A stretch of 64,000 bases of DNA. It comes from Onchidella celtica (lineage: Eukaryota; Mollusca; Gastropoda; Systellommatophora; Onchidiidae). Of the stretch, positions 47,176-59,500 are shown in pieces. The stretch lies in the NCBI GenBank assembly GCA_963931925.1, contig OZ007571.1:39879550-39943549 (forward strand), written 5' to 3'. Every line of letters begins with the position of its first letter. Position 1 is the first letter of the stretch. The notes beneath the pieces were generated by a model that did no database searches, was not told the DNA's origin, and saw only the letters and a program-made list of their open reading frames with translations. Position numbers and translations under genes: made by a program.

Positions 47176-49323
47176 TTTTATTTATAATTCCATTCCTGTT
47201 CATTGAACGGGACAGTTACTAATTAATAGGAATGAAACTGTAAATCAAATTTTCAACATGGAGCTGATTTCTTTTAGTCAGTGTGAACTGAACATTTCAT
47301 CTCTCTCTGCATAACTTAGATCTATTCTGTATTTACTGAAAATATATTTTGGGGGTCTTCTGCCACATCTGTTTGTCATGTTTTGTTTTATTTCTTTTTT
47401 GTTTGCATGGAAGCTTACTACTTAGTTCATTTTTATTTGCTCTTTCTGGCTTTCTCTGTGATTTTCACACCTGACAAAATTGGCAAATAATTCATCCAAA
47501 CAAAAAAAAAAGTTCCTTGTCACAATTTTATAGGCGTATCAATTTAAACACATGAAATGGTCAGATGGACCTGGGGGCGTGAGTGTCTAGTCAGTTTGTA
47601 TCAATGGGTGGTAGTCAGATTGACTAATCAGGCGAAAAGGGGCTGGGGTAGTTGTGTTTAGTTAGTTTCTGGTCTTTGGCGCTCGAGTACGGAACTCCTT
47701 CCACGTGAGATAAGTCATAGATGATGTCCAGCAAAGTTTGTTCTCTGTAGAGTTGGAAAATGTCAATTTTATTCATTGTTATTAATGTTAACACTGTGTG
47801 AACTGTGTTGTATCATGTACAGCATGTGAAAAAAGAGTAGGGAGTACATATTGAGGTTTATTAAATTATAATGTTCATTTCTAAGGGACAAAACGAGCCA
47901 CTGAAGCAGGCTTGGCCAGCCTTTGAGTTTGATAATGTTGAAATTGTATATAAATTCATATTGACTGAAAGTGGTAGACGGGGAAGAGGATGAAGTGGAT
48001 CAAGAGAATGTGTTTGTATGGTGGGGGGGGGGGGGGTGTTTAAATGATAAATATATCTTTTGTCATTTTTAACTTGGTAACTTGGAGACTATGCTCTCAC
48101 TCTCAGTGTCTCACATAATTGTTAAAATAGCTGTACGTAGTCTTGGAATTTTCAGAGATGAAAATTAATGGAATTAGCGGAGGTTTTACAGAGCTCGTTG
48201 TTTGTAGATTAAGTGCTCTGAAAAGTAAATTCTAAATTTCTAGACGGAAAATAAAATATTGTTTATTATTTTTTTGTTTCAATAGTTCAGTGACTTGTCT
48301 GTAAAGACATTTTCTATCAATCACAGGGCCCAGGTCAAATTTGTTTCGCGGGCAACATTTGTAACTGTAGCAAAATCATGATCACATTGTTGCAGTTGTA
48401 CCAGTTTTTAAAAGAGTACTGTACATCTCAACCACCCAGTCAGGTTACTCTAGACAAAACTCAACCTAAATCTTACCTGTTCTTATTGCTAACTCTAAAC
48501 TTTGCTTTCTGAGTGAAGGGGAAAGGATTTTTAAAGGGAAGGGTTAGGGACAGATTTTTGATGCAGTACATGATCTTTACTGGATGGTCGGGATGTACAG
48601 AACTCTCTTCCAATTTTTTTTTTACAAAATTGTGAACATCTTTTTTTAAGAAACAAACAAGTGAAGCCCCAAAGACAATGTCTCGCATCCTGCTTGTAGT
48701 ATGTAGACATTAAGCTTTTTACCATGTTTCATTCTGTTTTGCATGATGTTTCACGAATATTTTTGTAGAACAAAAACTAAAAAAACACAGAATTTCAATA
48801 ATCTCTGTTTTCCTCTAATATTGTATTTTTCTGCTTTCCCCATATGTTTACAGTGAGTGTGAGAGATGCTACATATGTGATTTTTTATTGTAGTGTCATT
48901 CACTCTAATTGCCCTGTCTCACACTCTACTTTGTCTTTCCCAATTATGTTTTGTAAAAATAGTTTGTTTACAATCACATACAGGAAGAAAATGTAACAAC
49001 AGCCTTCCTGCAAAATATTTCAGCCACATGCTCACAAGATTTTATTTTATTTTATTTAAACACACACGCCATATGGAGTGAATTATATCAACACTGTATT
49101 CCCTAGTAGCCCATTTCATTTTTTTTTGTTTTTAAAGCTCTTCACCTAAACAATTTGCAATTTTTTTACAGTTCCTTAAAAATAAACATAACTTGTACTC
49201 AGGCAGCCAAATCCGGTAATAGTAATATTTACATGTCCTTAGTGTCATGAAAATATCATTTGTGATTTGACCCTAGAACTATTTACTGAAACAGCTTTTG
49301 CTGTTTTTCTTTTTTATCTGCAG
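47176..49323. other. 5' flank of the myosin light chain gene
   Basis: No coding exon seen. A good acceptor (polypyrimidine tract and CTGCAG, AG at 49322-49323) precedes the coding exon, so a non-coding first exon must lie somewhere upstream. I cannot place it. A G homopolymer is at 48022-48035. Confidence 0.4.
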
Positions 49324-49361
49324 ATTTTTAAGGTTATATTATACTCAGCTAACATTCCAAG

Positions 49362-52300
49362 ATGTCGAGCAGGAAAACAAAAGGCAAAACAACCAAGAAG
49401 CGTGCTCAGCGAGCAACTTCAAATGTATTTGCTATGTTCGATCAAGCACAGATCCAAGAATTCAAAGAAGCCTTCAATATGATAGATCAAAACAGAGATG
49501 GGTTCATTGACAAAGAGGATTTGCATGATATGCTGGCATCTTTAGGTAATGGTCCTTTTTAATATCATAGCTTTCTCTGCATTAAATCCTATTTCTATTA
49601 TATATTCTTACTTCTGTTTTTGAGGACAGAATCAATGTGGCAGAATATTGAAAACATACTACATTACAGCCGAGGCATAAAAAGACTAAAACTTACTTAG
49701 AAGGCCATATGAGCAGAGAATTTCTCAAAAATTTTAATATTCATTCATAATGTTTTCCAGCACCTGTGACAATTTTAACTTAAATGCCGAGCCAACCTCA
49801 CACTTTCTCATGATGTCGAAAACTGAAGCAATTTTAGCTGTTCGTAAGGGGTGATAATGGTGTGATGACCTGAGAATGTCAGACATTCCATTTCCAGTTT
49901 TGTATTAGCTGCAGTACAATTATTGCAACAACTTCTGTTGTATTTTGAAACAACAGGTAAAGATCCCACGGATGCTTATCTTGATGAGATGATGAGTGCA
50001 GCCCCAGGACCAATCAATTTCACAATGTTCCTCACCATGTTTGGTGATAAACTCAATGGTACAGATCCAGAGGACGTCATAAAAAATGCCTTTGCCTGCT
50101 TTGATGAGGATGGAAGTGGTGAGTGAATTAATATTATATGCCAAAAAAGTGGTTCTTGCATATAAATAATTATATTAGTATCAATATTTCTGTTTTTGTC
50201 AAGTGTTATCATGAAATACTCTTTTAATACCTTCTTATTGCCTATCAAACAAATCAACATCTTTATTGAGGATAAGACTCAGATTTAGTAATGACATGTG
50301 TAATCATCTCTCTTGGTCCATTTTTTAAAACCATAAATTAACACTAGAACTTAGAAGACGAGGATATAAACTGTGATACGTACTGTGAATGTGAGCATTA
50401 TGGAATAGAACAGATGGAGGTAAACATTGTGCAAGATAATTTATTAATAATGCATGTCTGTCTTCTGCTCCATCCTTGATGTGCATAAATTGATGAGCTT
50501 GATAGATAATTTAGACTTTCTTTGGTTCCTGAGCTAGACCCCCAAATTAAATCCACCTTTTCAGCATAATCTACCAATTCGTCGCACATATCTGCCAAAT
50601 TTGTTTCAAACCAGTCCAAAGATTTTAGAATTTAGCCACCTGAACACAAAGATACACTTAAGCTTTTGTAATTTCTAAATTTGAAAGTAATAAAAAGTAT
50701 ATCTTTGTTAGGTGTGATCCCAGAAGAGAGACTGAGAGAACTGCTGACTACCATGGGAGACAGGTTTACTGATGATGAGGTAAGATCAAATTCTTGCATT
50801 TTTGCAAGCCAAATGTTGAAGTTAATCAGTTCAAATGTTTCTGTAAGGATGGTGGAGGTCAGCAGCTGTGAGAAACTTTAATTTGGTACATATTTAGTTG
50901 TTTATGTTACATTAGATGTACAAAAATCAGTTAAACCCACTCAGAATAGGTTTTAAAATCATCAGTTTTACAGGTGAAGATATCACCTTGGAGATAAACA
51001 GCACTACACCATAACCAGAGATGCCACCCATTCCAATTTAATCGCTATCATTCCGATTTTTCATGAAAAATGGGCCTGATTCCGATTTTCCAATTAGCAA
51101 GGCCGCTATTCCGATTTTTTGTAACTTCCTGCAATCGGCATTTTTTTCCCCGTTTTCATTCTTCCGGATTCTAGTTTTTAATCATAACTGTTACAAAATG
51201 CGCCAAATGGGAATAAAGCAATCTTTTTATGAATAAACTGAAAGTTGGTTGTACTATCTTATTGCTTGTTTTGCACCGTTCAGCGATTGATCCTTGCTAC
51301 ATGCTTTGTTTACATTCCTGTTACCATACCGCCTGGCAGCAATTCCGAAACTAACTGCATAGAACTGTTCGCCCTCGCGTAAATCTAAGTGTTATATTTG
51401 GCTGCAACTGTAACGGAAGAAGTAATCAGTTCAAAACCTAGCTAGCTAGATTTACATCTCTTCTTTCAAATTTAAGCCTAGCTAGATATCCCCCAGTGAG
51501 TAAGTCTAGATGAAAGTGATTTATCTGGCAGCGATTATGACGGATGCAGAAATGAGACCTAACAAGATTGATGGATAGACGTATTAAGTGTAAATTAATT
51601 TAATCGGCGCCGATTGTGACGGAAGGGGGAATCAGTTTTAAATTTCCGTCTAGGCTTAGATTTCTTAATTGAAAGCCATCAACTTGGAGAAGGTTGACGT
51701 TGCATAGGTACAAATTGCCAAATTAAAACATGAGATTGGGAGTGGGAAAACACTCAACAGCACAGAATAGGCAAATATTATGCAAGGCCTTTAGACATTT
51801 TGGCAGTCAAATCCCAATGTGTAAAGACAGATCATATCCGACATAATTGTAGGCAAAACACAGCTCCAGAACAGAGATAAGTTTGCCAGTGCTTTTCTGA
51901 AGAGGGTTCTTTTTCGGTTTTGGCCAAGATCAAGACAAAGAGTGGATAATAAGATAATTAAAATGAAATAGTGTAAGTTTTTTAAGATGATTTTCAGCTT
52001 AATCCTTTGTGACCAAGGCAAAAAACACATGAAAATGTAGGTTTAGAACTGGTACCATTTAATTTTTATCATCGTTCGCCAATTCAGATTTTTTGGGGGC
52101 CTGATTCAGATTTTTGGTTTTGTAGGGTAGCATCTCTGCATACCAGCAGATCACAAGCAAAATATGGCCCTGACACTTGCAACCCTTGTCACATGGGAGG
52201 CCATAATTGCGCCCTAGCAATGTAGATCATTGTTTACATGGTGTGTCGGACTGCTCTTTCTATAACGCTGATTGAATCATTTATCTTGTGACTCCAGCTT

Positions 52301-53908
52301 GGGTTTTGCAAAATGCAGGTGTTTAAAACTTGTTTTGAAAACTTCGTACTAACATTTCAACAGCATAACTGAATGAAATAGTTGTAATGTTGTGCAACAT
52401 TGTTATTAGTCAGTGGTTTTATTGGGGGAAATTGAGAGAACTTTATACATCTGCAGTCGAGCAAGGAAAACTCAAATTTTTTGGGGTGACTCCATCCAGA
52501 GCGAGTTTGCCAAATTTCGAGGAATACGTGAAGCATTAATCATGAAGTATTGTTGTTGTACATTAGGAAAATAATACAGCAAGAAGTATTAAACTGAGAC
52601 GACACAAAATCATGGTCGCGTGGTGACAATAATGACATGTGAGGTGGATACATGTATAATGTGTGGGCACAGCCGAGCGGCATGCGACTTTGTGTCCCAA
52701 TGCTTGTTTTTTTTTTCTTTTGGAATGCCCCCCCATAGAAACAATTTCCAAGTCAAGCTGAACAGAGGACAGGAAGTACATGCAAATATAGCTTCAGCTA
52801 CACAACTAACCATTTTTCTCTATGCTTCACTACTGTGGGCACTGCAGAGTTTGCTTTCTTTTTTTTTTTCTTAGTACCGTTTGAGTGCAGGACCAACCAA
52901 GAAAAAGAAACATCAGTTATCTCCTGCCTGAATCAGTCGTCTCATGTGTTTTAATTGCGTTATTGTCAAGGGGTGGGTGGGGTGGAACTAGATGCACTAT
53001 CGTGCCACCATCTGTAAGCTGTGCTACGGCTAACGGAGTGGCGTGACAAAGTTTCAGGCGTTCGTTTTTTTTTTTTTCAACATGACTACTTGGAAAACAC
53101 TTGCTGCAGAAAAACTGATTCAACGAATCCGTATCAGTTTGAGGTTCGCGTGAAATAACCACAAAAAATAATGAAAAATGACTTAGGTCTTTATTTATTT
53201 GTGGGATCCGTGATTTCGACTTACGTGTTTGAGTTTCGCGTGCTCGACTGTATTGACATTTATGCTGGTCAATGAATCGCTTTGATGATGTGTGTGTGTG
53301 TGTTGGGGGGGGGGGGGGCATCTGTTTCTTTGTCTAGACATTACATTGTGAATGTGATAAAATACTAACACAAAGAAACCTTTGAGAACTTGAGCACACT
53401 TTGTGTTTTTTTGGGTGGCCAATGAATATTTCACATGAAAAATAGAATGAGGGAGAGTTTTCTTCTTATAAATTATATATAATTTTGTGGAATTTCCACC
53501 CGCCAAGTCACGTTAAATGTAGTTAAAACTTAAAATAGTTTTGAACTATCCTTATCCGAACGTGCGGTGAATTTAACATTTGTTGCTACAGATGTGAAAC
53601 AAGATACTGAGAAAAGTGCATGTATTATTTTGTAAGCATGTGCTGTGGTGCTTATCTTTTGTATATTATCTAGTATATTTAGTGATTTTAGGCAATACAT
53701 AACAGCCCAAACAAGATACATATATATATATATATTTTGGGCATCTGAATATCAGTTCCCTTTGTAAATTGCTCTGATCAACATGCTAATGTTTCACAAT
53801 CAGGTTGACGAGATGTACAGGGATGCACCAATCAAGAAAGGGAATTTCAATTACCTGGAATTCACCAGAATTCTCAAGTACGGCAAGCGTGAAGATGAAG
53901 CTCAGTGA
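49362..53908 (+). CDS. MRLC: Myosin regulatory light chain, non-muscle/smooth type (sqh/MYL9/MYL12-like)
   Basis: Four exons join in phase: 49362-49545, 49957-50118, 50712-50779 and 53804-53908. They give 519 bases and 172 residues, the usual length of this family, with GT..AG at each intron. The N-terminus carries the kinase target [12 protein letters not shown], with the phosphorylatable Thr19-Ser20 (Thr18/Ser19 without Met). The first EF-hand loop is intact ([12 protein letters not shown], residues 42-53). Later landmarks are [42 protein letters not shown] and [15 protein letters not shown]. It binds the neck of myosin II, and its phosphorylation switches on motor assembly and contraction. 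The coding start is supported by the family N-terminus. Intron 3 (3.0 kb) hosts two DNA transposon relics. The last exon lacks one Asp usual in vertebrate PIDKKGN, as in some invertebrate orthologues. Confidence 0.97.
51016..52138. mobile_element. hAT-like non-autonomous element in MRLC intron 3
   Basis: It begins CAGAGATGCCACCC and ends GGGTAGCATCTCTG, giving a terminal inverted repeat of about 14 bp with one mismatch. Flanks are only weakly duplicated (about 5 of 8 positions), so the superfamily is tentative. Both ends contain repeated CCTGATTC(C/A)GATTTT motifs in the same orientation. There is no transposase. Confidence 0.55.
52454..53250. mobile_element. pogo/Tigger-like MITE in MRLC intron 3
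   Basis: The left end CAGTCGAGCAAGGAAAACTC matches the reverse complement of the right end, CAGTCGAGCACGCGAAACTC, at 18 of 20 positions. The right flank is TA and the left is TG, so one copy of the TA target site appears mutated. No transposase is present. Its CAGT terminus is like those of 58627-59437 and 61995-62582. Confidence 0.7.
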
Positions 53909-55800
53909 TCTGATGTCGCCCTGATGCATTGCTCTTATATTTGTTTATAACCCTTACCTGTGTATAACACTGTAAGTTAACTGCATAAGACGGCGGTAAC
54001 TACCATCTGAATATAGAACTGGAAATGTAGCATTTGTCTTTTCATAATGAGGCAAAATGAAACAAAGCAGTCACAGGATCATGTACTTTCCTTTATCACA
54101 TTAAGCTCAGTTGTCACTGTTCATTTAATATGTATTTCTTTCTGTGATGCTTCAAGATTTAAATATTTTTACAATGGAGTTTACAAAAGGCCTTTGCTTA
54201 TCTTGATAAAAGACTTTTCAGAAAGAGTGTAATACATTGGGGAAAAAATCACAAACCATGAAAATCTTTTTGTTATAGTGAAAGGTTCACATTTACTGAA
54301 CCAATGGCAAAGTCAGTTGTGTCAGCTGCATTCCTTTCCATTTCTTCCTTTTGCTAGAACTTGTTAATTTTTTTAACGTGTTCATTGCCCTCCAAAGTTT
54401 CTTACTGGTTGAATGATAATCTGGGTTTGGAGGTCAGACACATTCAGTGATAATGACATTCCACTTCCGGAAAGGAACATGTTTTTATGCATTGTTTTAA
54501 AATTGAAATGTTGAATCGTGCTAGAAATTGATAAAACATTCTCATCCTTTGGATCAAAGACCAAGAAAATTCTTTATTTTTCATACACTTGTCAGTGGGG
54601 ACCAATGTTTTTTACCAGCAATTAACTTTTGTTGTTTCCAGATAACAATGTCTTTGAATGTTTTATAAAATACTGCATCGCTGTTTTATTGTTTTTTGTT
54701 TTTTTTTTGCATATCATGTATTCACACATTATATATATTATCTTGTACACTTCTTGGTGATCTGAAGTAAACTAACATTAAGTACAATGTAACTCAAATT
54801 CTTCCAACTTTTTCAAGCAGCTTGACATATTGAGACCTGCTGAAAATGGTTTTCCATGCACTGGAAATGAAATTGTTTCTGGGTCTAAGCTAGACTTTGA
54901 ATTTAAAATGTTTGTCTATTCATGTTTTCATTTCATGTGTTGGAGTACATGACATTTTGTGCAGAACTGAATGGGCCAGTTTCTTGGTTGTTTTGCCATT
55001 CGTTTAAGAAAGATCAAATTCATGGAGACAATAAGTATACAGTCAACTTGATATCACCTAAGTTGTTTGCAGTTGTAAGGGTTTAAAATGTGTTCATCAT
55101 TGACATAGAATGTCAGTTTTTCTTCCCATAGGTTCCACAATAGCAAGCCATCAGCAACACTGAACTGCAAGCATGCTATTTAATATTTGATGTTGGTCAA
55201 ATTTAATCACACTGCAAATTTCAATTATCAATTAAACTTTTGGTCAAATCATTGTTTATTGGTGTTTAGTTATGTATATTTGTCAGTCATATTTATATAC
55301 ATGTATATGTTTGTAAGGGAACAGACTGTAAAATGCACTGAAGATAATTGTAACCCTAAAAAGTGAAAATCATCTGATCAGGACATCAAGTTACCGGTAC
55401 ACAGTAGTTATAAAAATCACTTATGTAGAATATTAAACATATCTAGGTGTAACACTGATACCTGAATTTTATTAACAATTTATAACATACACACAGACAC
55501 ACCCTTTTCTTTTTTCTGTGGAATATTTATGTCCTTCACAAATTTTATCCCAGGCTAGTCCAGATTTAATTTTATAGTCGGTCAGCAATGGGGTGTGAAA
55601 ATCAAGTTTCTTTCAGATTTTGTTACACAAAGCATCAGCTGCACAAAATTTTGAAGTAAACTGATTGATGACTCATTGGCCAAGCTGTTGTACACTGGCA
55701 CATTGCAACCTTAATTGACTATCCCAAGTCAATTTGTGTAACTGTGATTATTATGTGAGAAAAAGAGGGGGAAAAAGGTAAACATTTTTGGACTGCTCTC
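53909..55800 (+). other. MRLC 3' UTR and intergenic DNA
   Basis: No further gene. No canonical AATAAA lies shortly after the MRLC stop, so the end of the transcript is not located. An ATTAAA variant near 55230 is one candidate. The interval separates two convergent genes. Confidence 0.45.
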
Positions 55801-55806
55801 TTTATT
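55801..55806 (-). terminator. Candidate ARMC1 polyadenylation signal
   Basis: AATAAA on the minus strand, about 750 bases after the ARMC1 stop codon. It is a plausible cleavage signal but not confirmed. Confidence 0.35.
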
Positions 55807-56030
55807 TGCATGAACAGTGTAGGATGCAGCAATGATATTGATTCAAACAAGTTGCAATATTCTCATACTGAGGCTGAATAGGAAAACCCACAACCTCCCG
55901 TACATCATTCATAGCATAATAAACAATTGGAAAAGAAAAATCAGTAAAGAAAAGGAACATTACATACAAGTGCAGGTAACAGGCCTGACCAATGCAACCA
56001 CTTTCATACCACTTACACTGTATACAATCA

Positions 56031-56281
56031 TTAACTCTTTCCGTACTTTTCACCGATACATCGGTTCCTCCGACTGACGCATTTGGACTAATTTCTGCTG
56101 AAGTGCAGTAATAGTGGCATCGGTTGTACCACAAACAACAAAAACACTGGGAAGCTAGATGGACACAGTATCGTTGAAATGCCCAGGGGTAACAAGGAGA
56201 GTACTTTTTGCCGATGTATCGGTCCCCCCGACTGACGCATTTGGACTAATTTGGGCTGAATTGCAGTATGGAAAGAGTTAA
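56031..56281. mobile_element. TTAA-flanked MITE (piggyBac-like) with internal direct repeat
   Basis: A 251 bp segment runs from TTAACTCTTTCCGTACT to its inverted counterpart AGTATGGAAAGAGTTAA, with TTAA at both ends, as for piggyBac-type insertion. Inside, a unit of about 65-75 bp occurs twice in the same orientation (CCGATACATCGGTTCCTCCG and CCGATGTATCGGTCCCCCCG, each followed by ACTGACGCATTTGGACTAAT). It lies within the presumptive 3' UTR of ARMC1. Confidence 0.75.
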
Positions 56282-56553
56282 TACTATAACAATGCAGTGT
56301 ATCAAACCATCACAAAATGGTAATCAGTGATACATATCAATATGGAAAAAGTGAAGAGGCAAATCACACAATGACCATGAGTGGCAAAATATCTAACCAC
56401 ACAAACATGAATAACACTAACAGGCTATCACTTCCAATCAAAAATCAACAATTTGAACCAACTGCTACCACATCTGCATTTCATGATCTGGAGATACAAG
56501 GTAAATTATCATAATTATGAACCCACAATCATTCATATAGTCATTTAATCAAG

Positions 56554-59500
56554 CTACCAATAAAATGAATTTGTCAAGAAATTGGCAGCCATCGAGAACC
56601 ATCCATTAGATTTTTTCTTGTCTTCATCTGTAGGCCGTTTCAGAGCCTTTTCCTCTGTAAAGGTTGTATCAGAATCATCTGATAAATATTCTGGGAGATC
56701 CTCATTTTCCTTGTCTTGTGCGAGATCATGCTGACTTGTGTTAAAATTGACAAATGACTGGAAGAAATGAGATGATAAAAGTAAAACTGGAATGAAGTGA
56801 TCTGTTGATCAACATTTAAATTCCTTTGCAAAGCCTACAGATTCATCTAAGCATAATTATTACATATACTACGATGACAAAAACACTTCAAAATTTTTGT
56901 TGTATCTGTCTAAAGTACATGATTAATTTTCATGAATTATTCATGGGGCACATATATGTAAATTAAGTAAAAAATTTAATTGCGACAGCAGCATCATTTA
57001 TAGGCTCATTACTGTGTTCAGCAAAACATATTCCCCACCTTAATCCCAATGAAAAGTTTGCACCTGTAAAAACTGGCTAAGGGGACCAGGCTCATCCTCA
57101 AATTTGAAGAAGCTTAGAATAACTACAAAATAAAGGACCTTTGCGTGATAGCCAGCTGCAGGACTCGCTGAATTACAAAGTCTGACAGTTAAGTCTTGAG
57201 ATGTGTTTCCTTGTACATGGTGCAGCAGCAGATGCATGGCAGAAAACTCCCTGCAAACCAGTGCATTTCCTTATTAATAAGCAGTTAACGTTGAGATACC
57301 ATAAGGTCAGTGTATTGTAGGCTTAAGTATGGCTATTTACAACCACTCAGATCTGATCACACCTGTAGCTCTCCCACTGCTACATGTAGCAGTGAAAATT
57401 TACCTGCAGAGGAATGTGGCGACCTTTCATCATTGTACATAAAGATGCATTTCTTATCAATATCTGGTAAAGCAAAAAAAACAATCACCTCAAGTCACTT
57501 TTTCTTTTCATCTCAGCAATGCCCATGGGAAACAAACCTTGTGTTACGATATCAAGTATTCAATATTCAACTTACCTCTTCGCCATTTTCCTTCCGAACA
57601 ACTTGCTGGGCTGTCATTGTCATCGACTTTGCCACTGAAGCTGCCAAAACCTGGCAGGGCAACAGGTGACAAACAGGTTTAAAATTGCAGACAGATTTCA
57701 ATTATTAATTGTCTTCTCTTTGAATATACACTGTATATATTTGGGCAGTGTGACAAAATTGTTAGGTGGGAAAATGTGATTTGGTAGACTCAAATAACAA
57801 ACATATCACACATACAACTAGAAATGCAGGACTGAGCAATTACAGTTACATGGACATAATCATTTCCATTCTCAGCCACAAAGCCCCTAATGATTTAAGA
57901 CTTTTTACTTAAACTAAGCATATAACCATGTAGACTAGGATACGGTTGAGGTCATTCTCCTACTTTTCAAATAAAAGTATTCGAAGATGTACACAGTGGT
58001 GGAGTCCACATACTGTAATTCAAACTCTGATAATTAGAATTTCTTTTAGATTAAGTGGGCTCAAAGTCTGTTGCTGTTTTTTTCTCCTCCTTTATCTCCA
58101 TTCAAAATTTGTGGGTTATTTGAATTGGAACTGCCCAATTTCTGAACTTGCTCTCTCCAACATAACTCCGGATTTCCTGCCCACTGAAAACCCCAGTCCA
58201 CAAACAAAATCCCATTCAACAACTTTCAGTAGCGGCCATAAGCAGAGGGACAGAGTAGGATAAAGGGACAGGGTAAAATATTATAGTTAGCAGAGCTGCA
58301 AAAGGGCCTGAAATACTGTTATACAGTATGGTCGCTTTAAAAAAAAGTTTTAATAACATCTCATACAAGTGCCTATGTCTACTAGTTCTGGGCTTACACA
58401 ATACAAGCAGGCAAGACAAAAACACAATAGAGATTGCTGGTCATATCAAGGCATAAACCATCCAGAGCTGCTTTCTCATTGATTTTTTTTTTTTCACTAC
58501 AACCAAATTATCAATGAAAATGGAAGTTTTTATCAAAATTTAATTATCTCAAACAGGTGCCTGTGTGAGAGCATGTTGTGGAGAGGGGATGGGTGCTGGT
58601 GGTCTGCACCTACTCCTAAGCATGTACAGTCCAATCCACTTATCTCGACATTCTGGGTAACTCTACATAATTTTTAAGTCCCAACCTGTTCCTCCGTTAA
58701 TGCTACTAAATATTTCCCCGTAACTCGACGTGTTATTCCATTCTATCCTTCTATATCGACTCATTTCTCCCCGACCGCAGCAAAACAAGTGCACTAGATC
58801 TACTACTGCGCTACCAAAAATGCTCACGCAAGTCCCCGCATATAAGGCCTCTTTATTTCTTTTTTGCAGTGCTGGCAGGGAAAGGTGGGAGAGGGGGTGT
58901 GTGGACACGGAGGATGACCCTTGGCTTCAGTAACGCGAGTGTGGAGTGCCTTGCATATAAGCGTACGGCGGTAAAAGTACAGAGTACTACAGACTGAGTA
59001 ATTTTTTTTCCCACAAAACATTCGTGCGCCGTTGATACAAGGCCTTGACCTAGATCTCTTGGTTAACTGCGGTACTGTGTGTGTATTGGTATCATCACTT
59101 CTTCTGAAGAAACAGTCAGGTCCAGGTTAAAAGAAAAAAAAAGTAAAGCACTGCGCATTTGATAACTACAGCATCTCTCCGATATCAGCAAATCTTCGCC
59201 ATGCAACTGCTCCGCACAACAGTGATGTTGGAGGAACGGGTGACAATATGCCGATAATTAAAAGAAAAAGGGACATAATTGCGTTATTTATTGGCCACTT
59301 CCCATTATGGTGATGTTTGATTCCCCCCCCCCCCTTTCTTTTTTTCTCCTCCACTACTTCATCTGCTATTTCAACTTTCTCTTTACTTGACACAAGTCAG
59401 ACTGTGATACTGATGTCGAGATATTAGGATTACACTGTAATGATGATTATGTATGGGGCAAACAGCACAACCGTTCTGCCGCACAAAGGCAAAGCGACCT

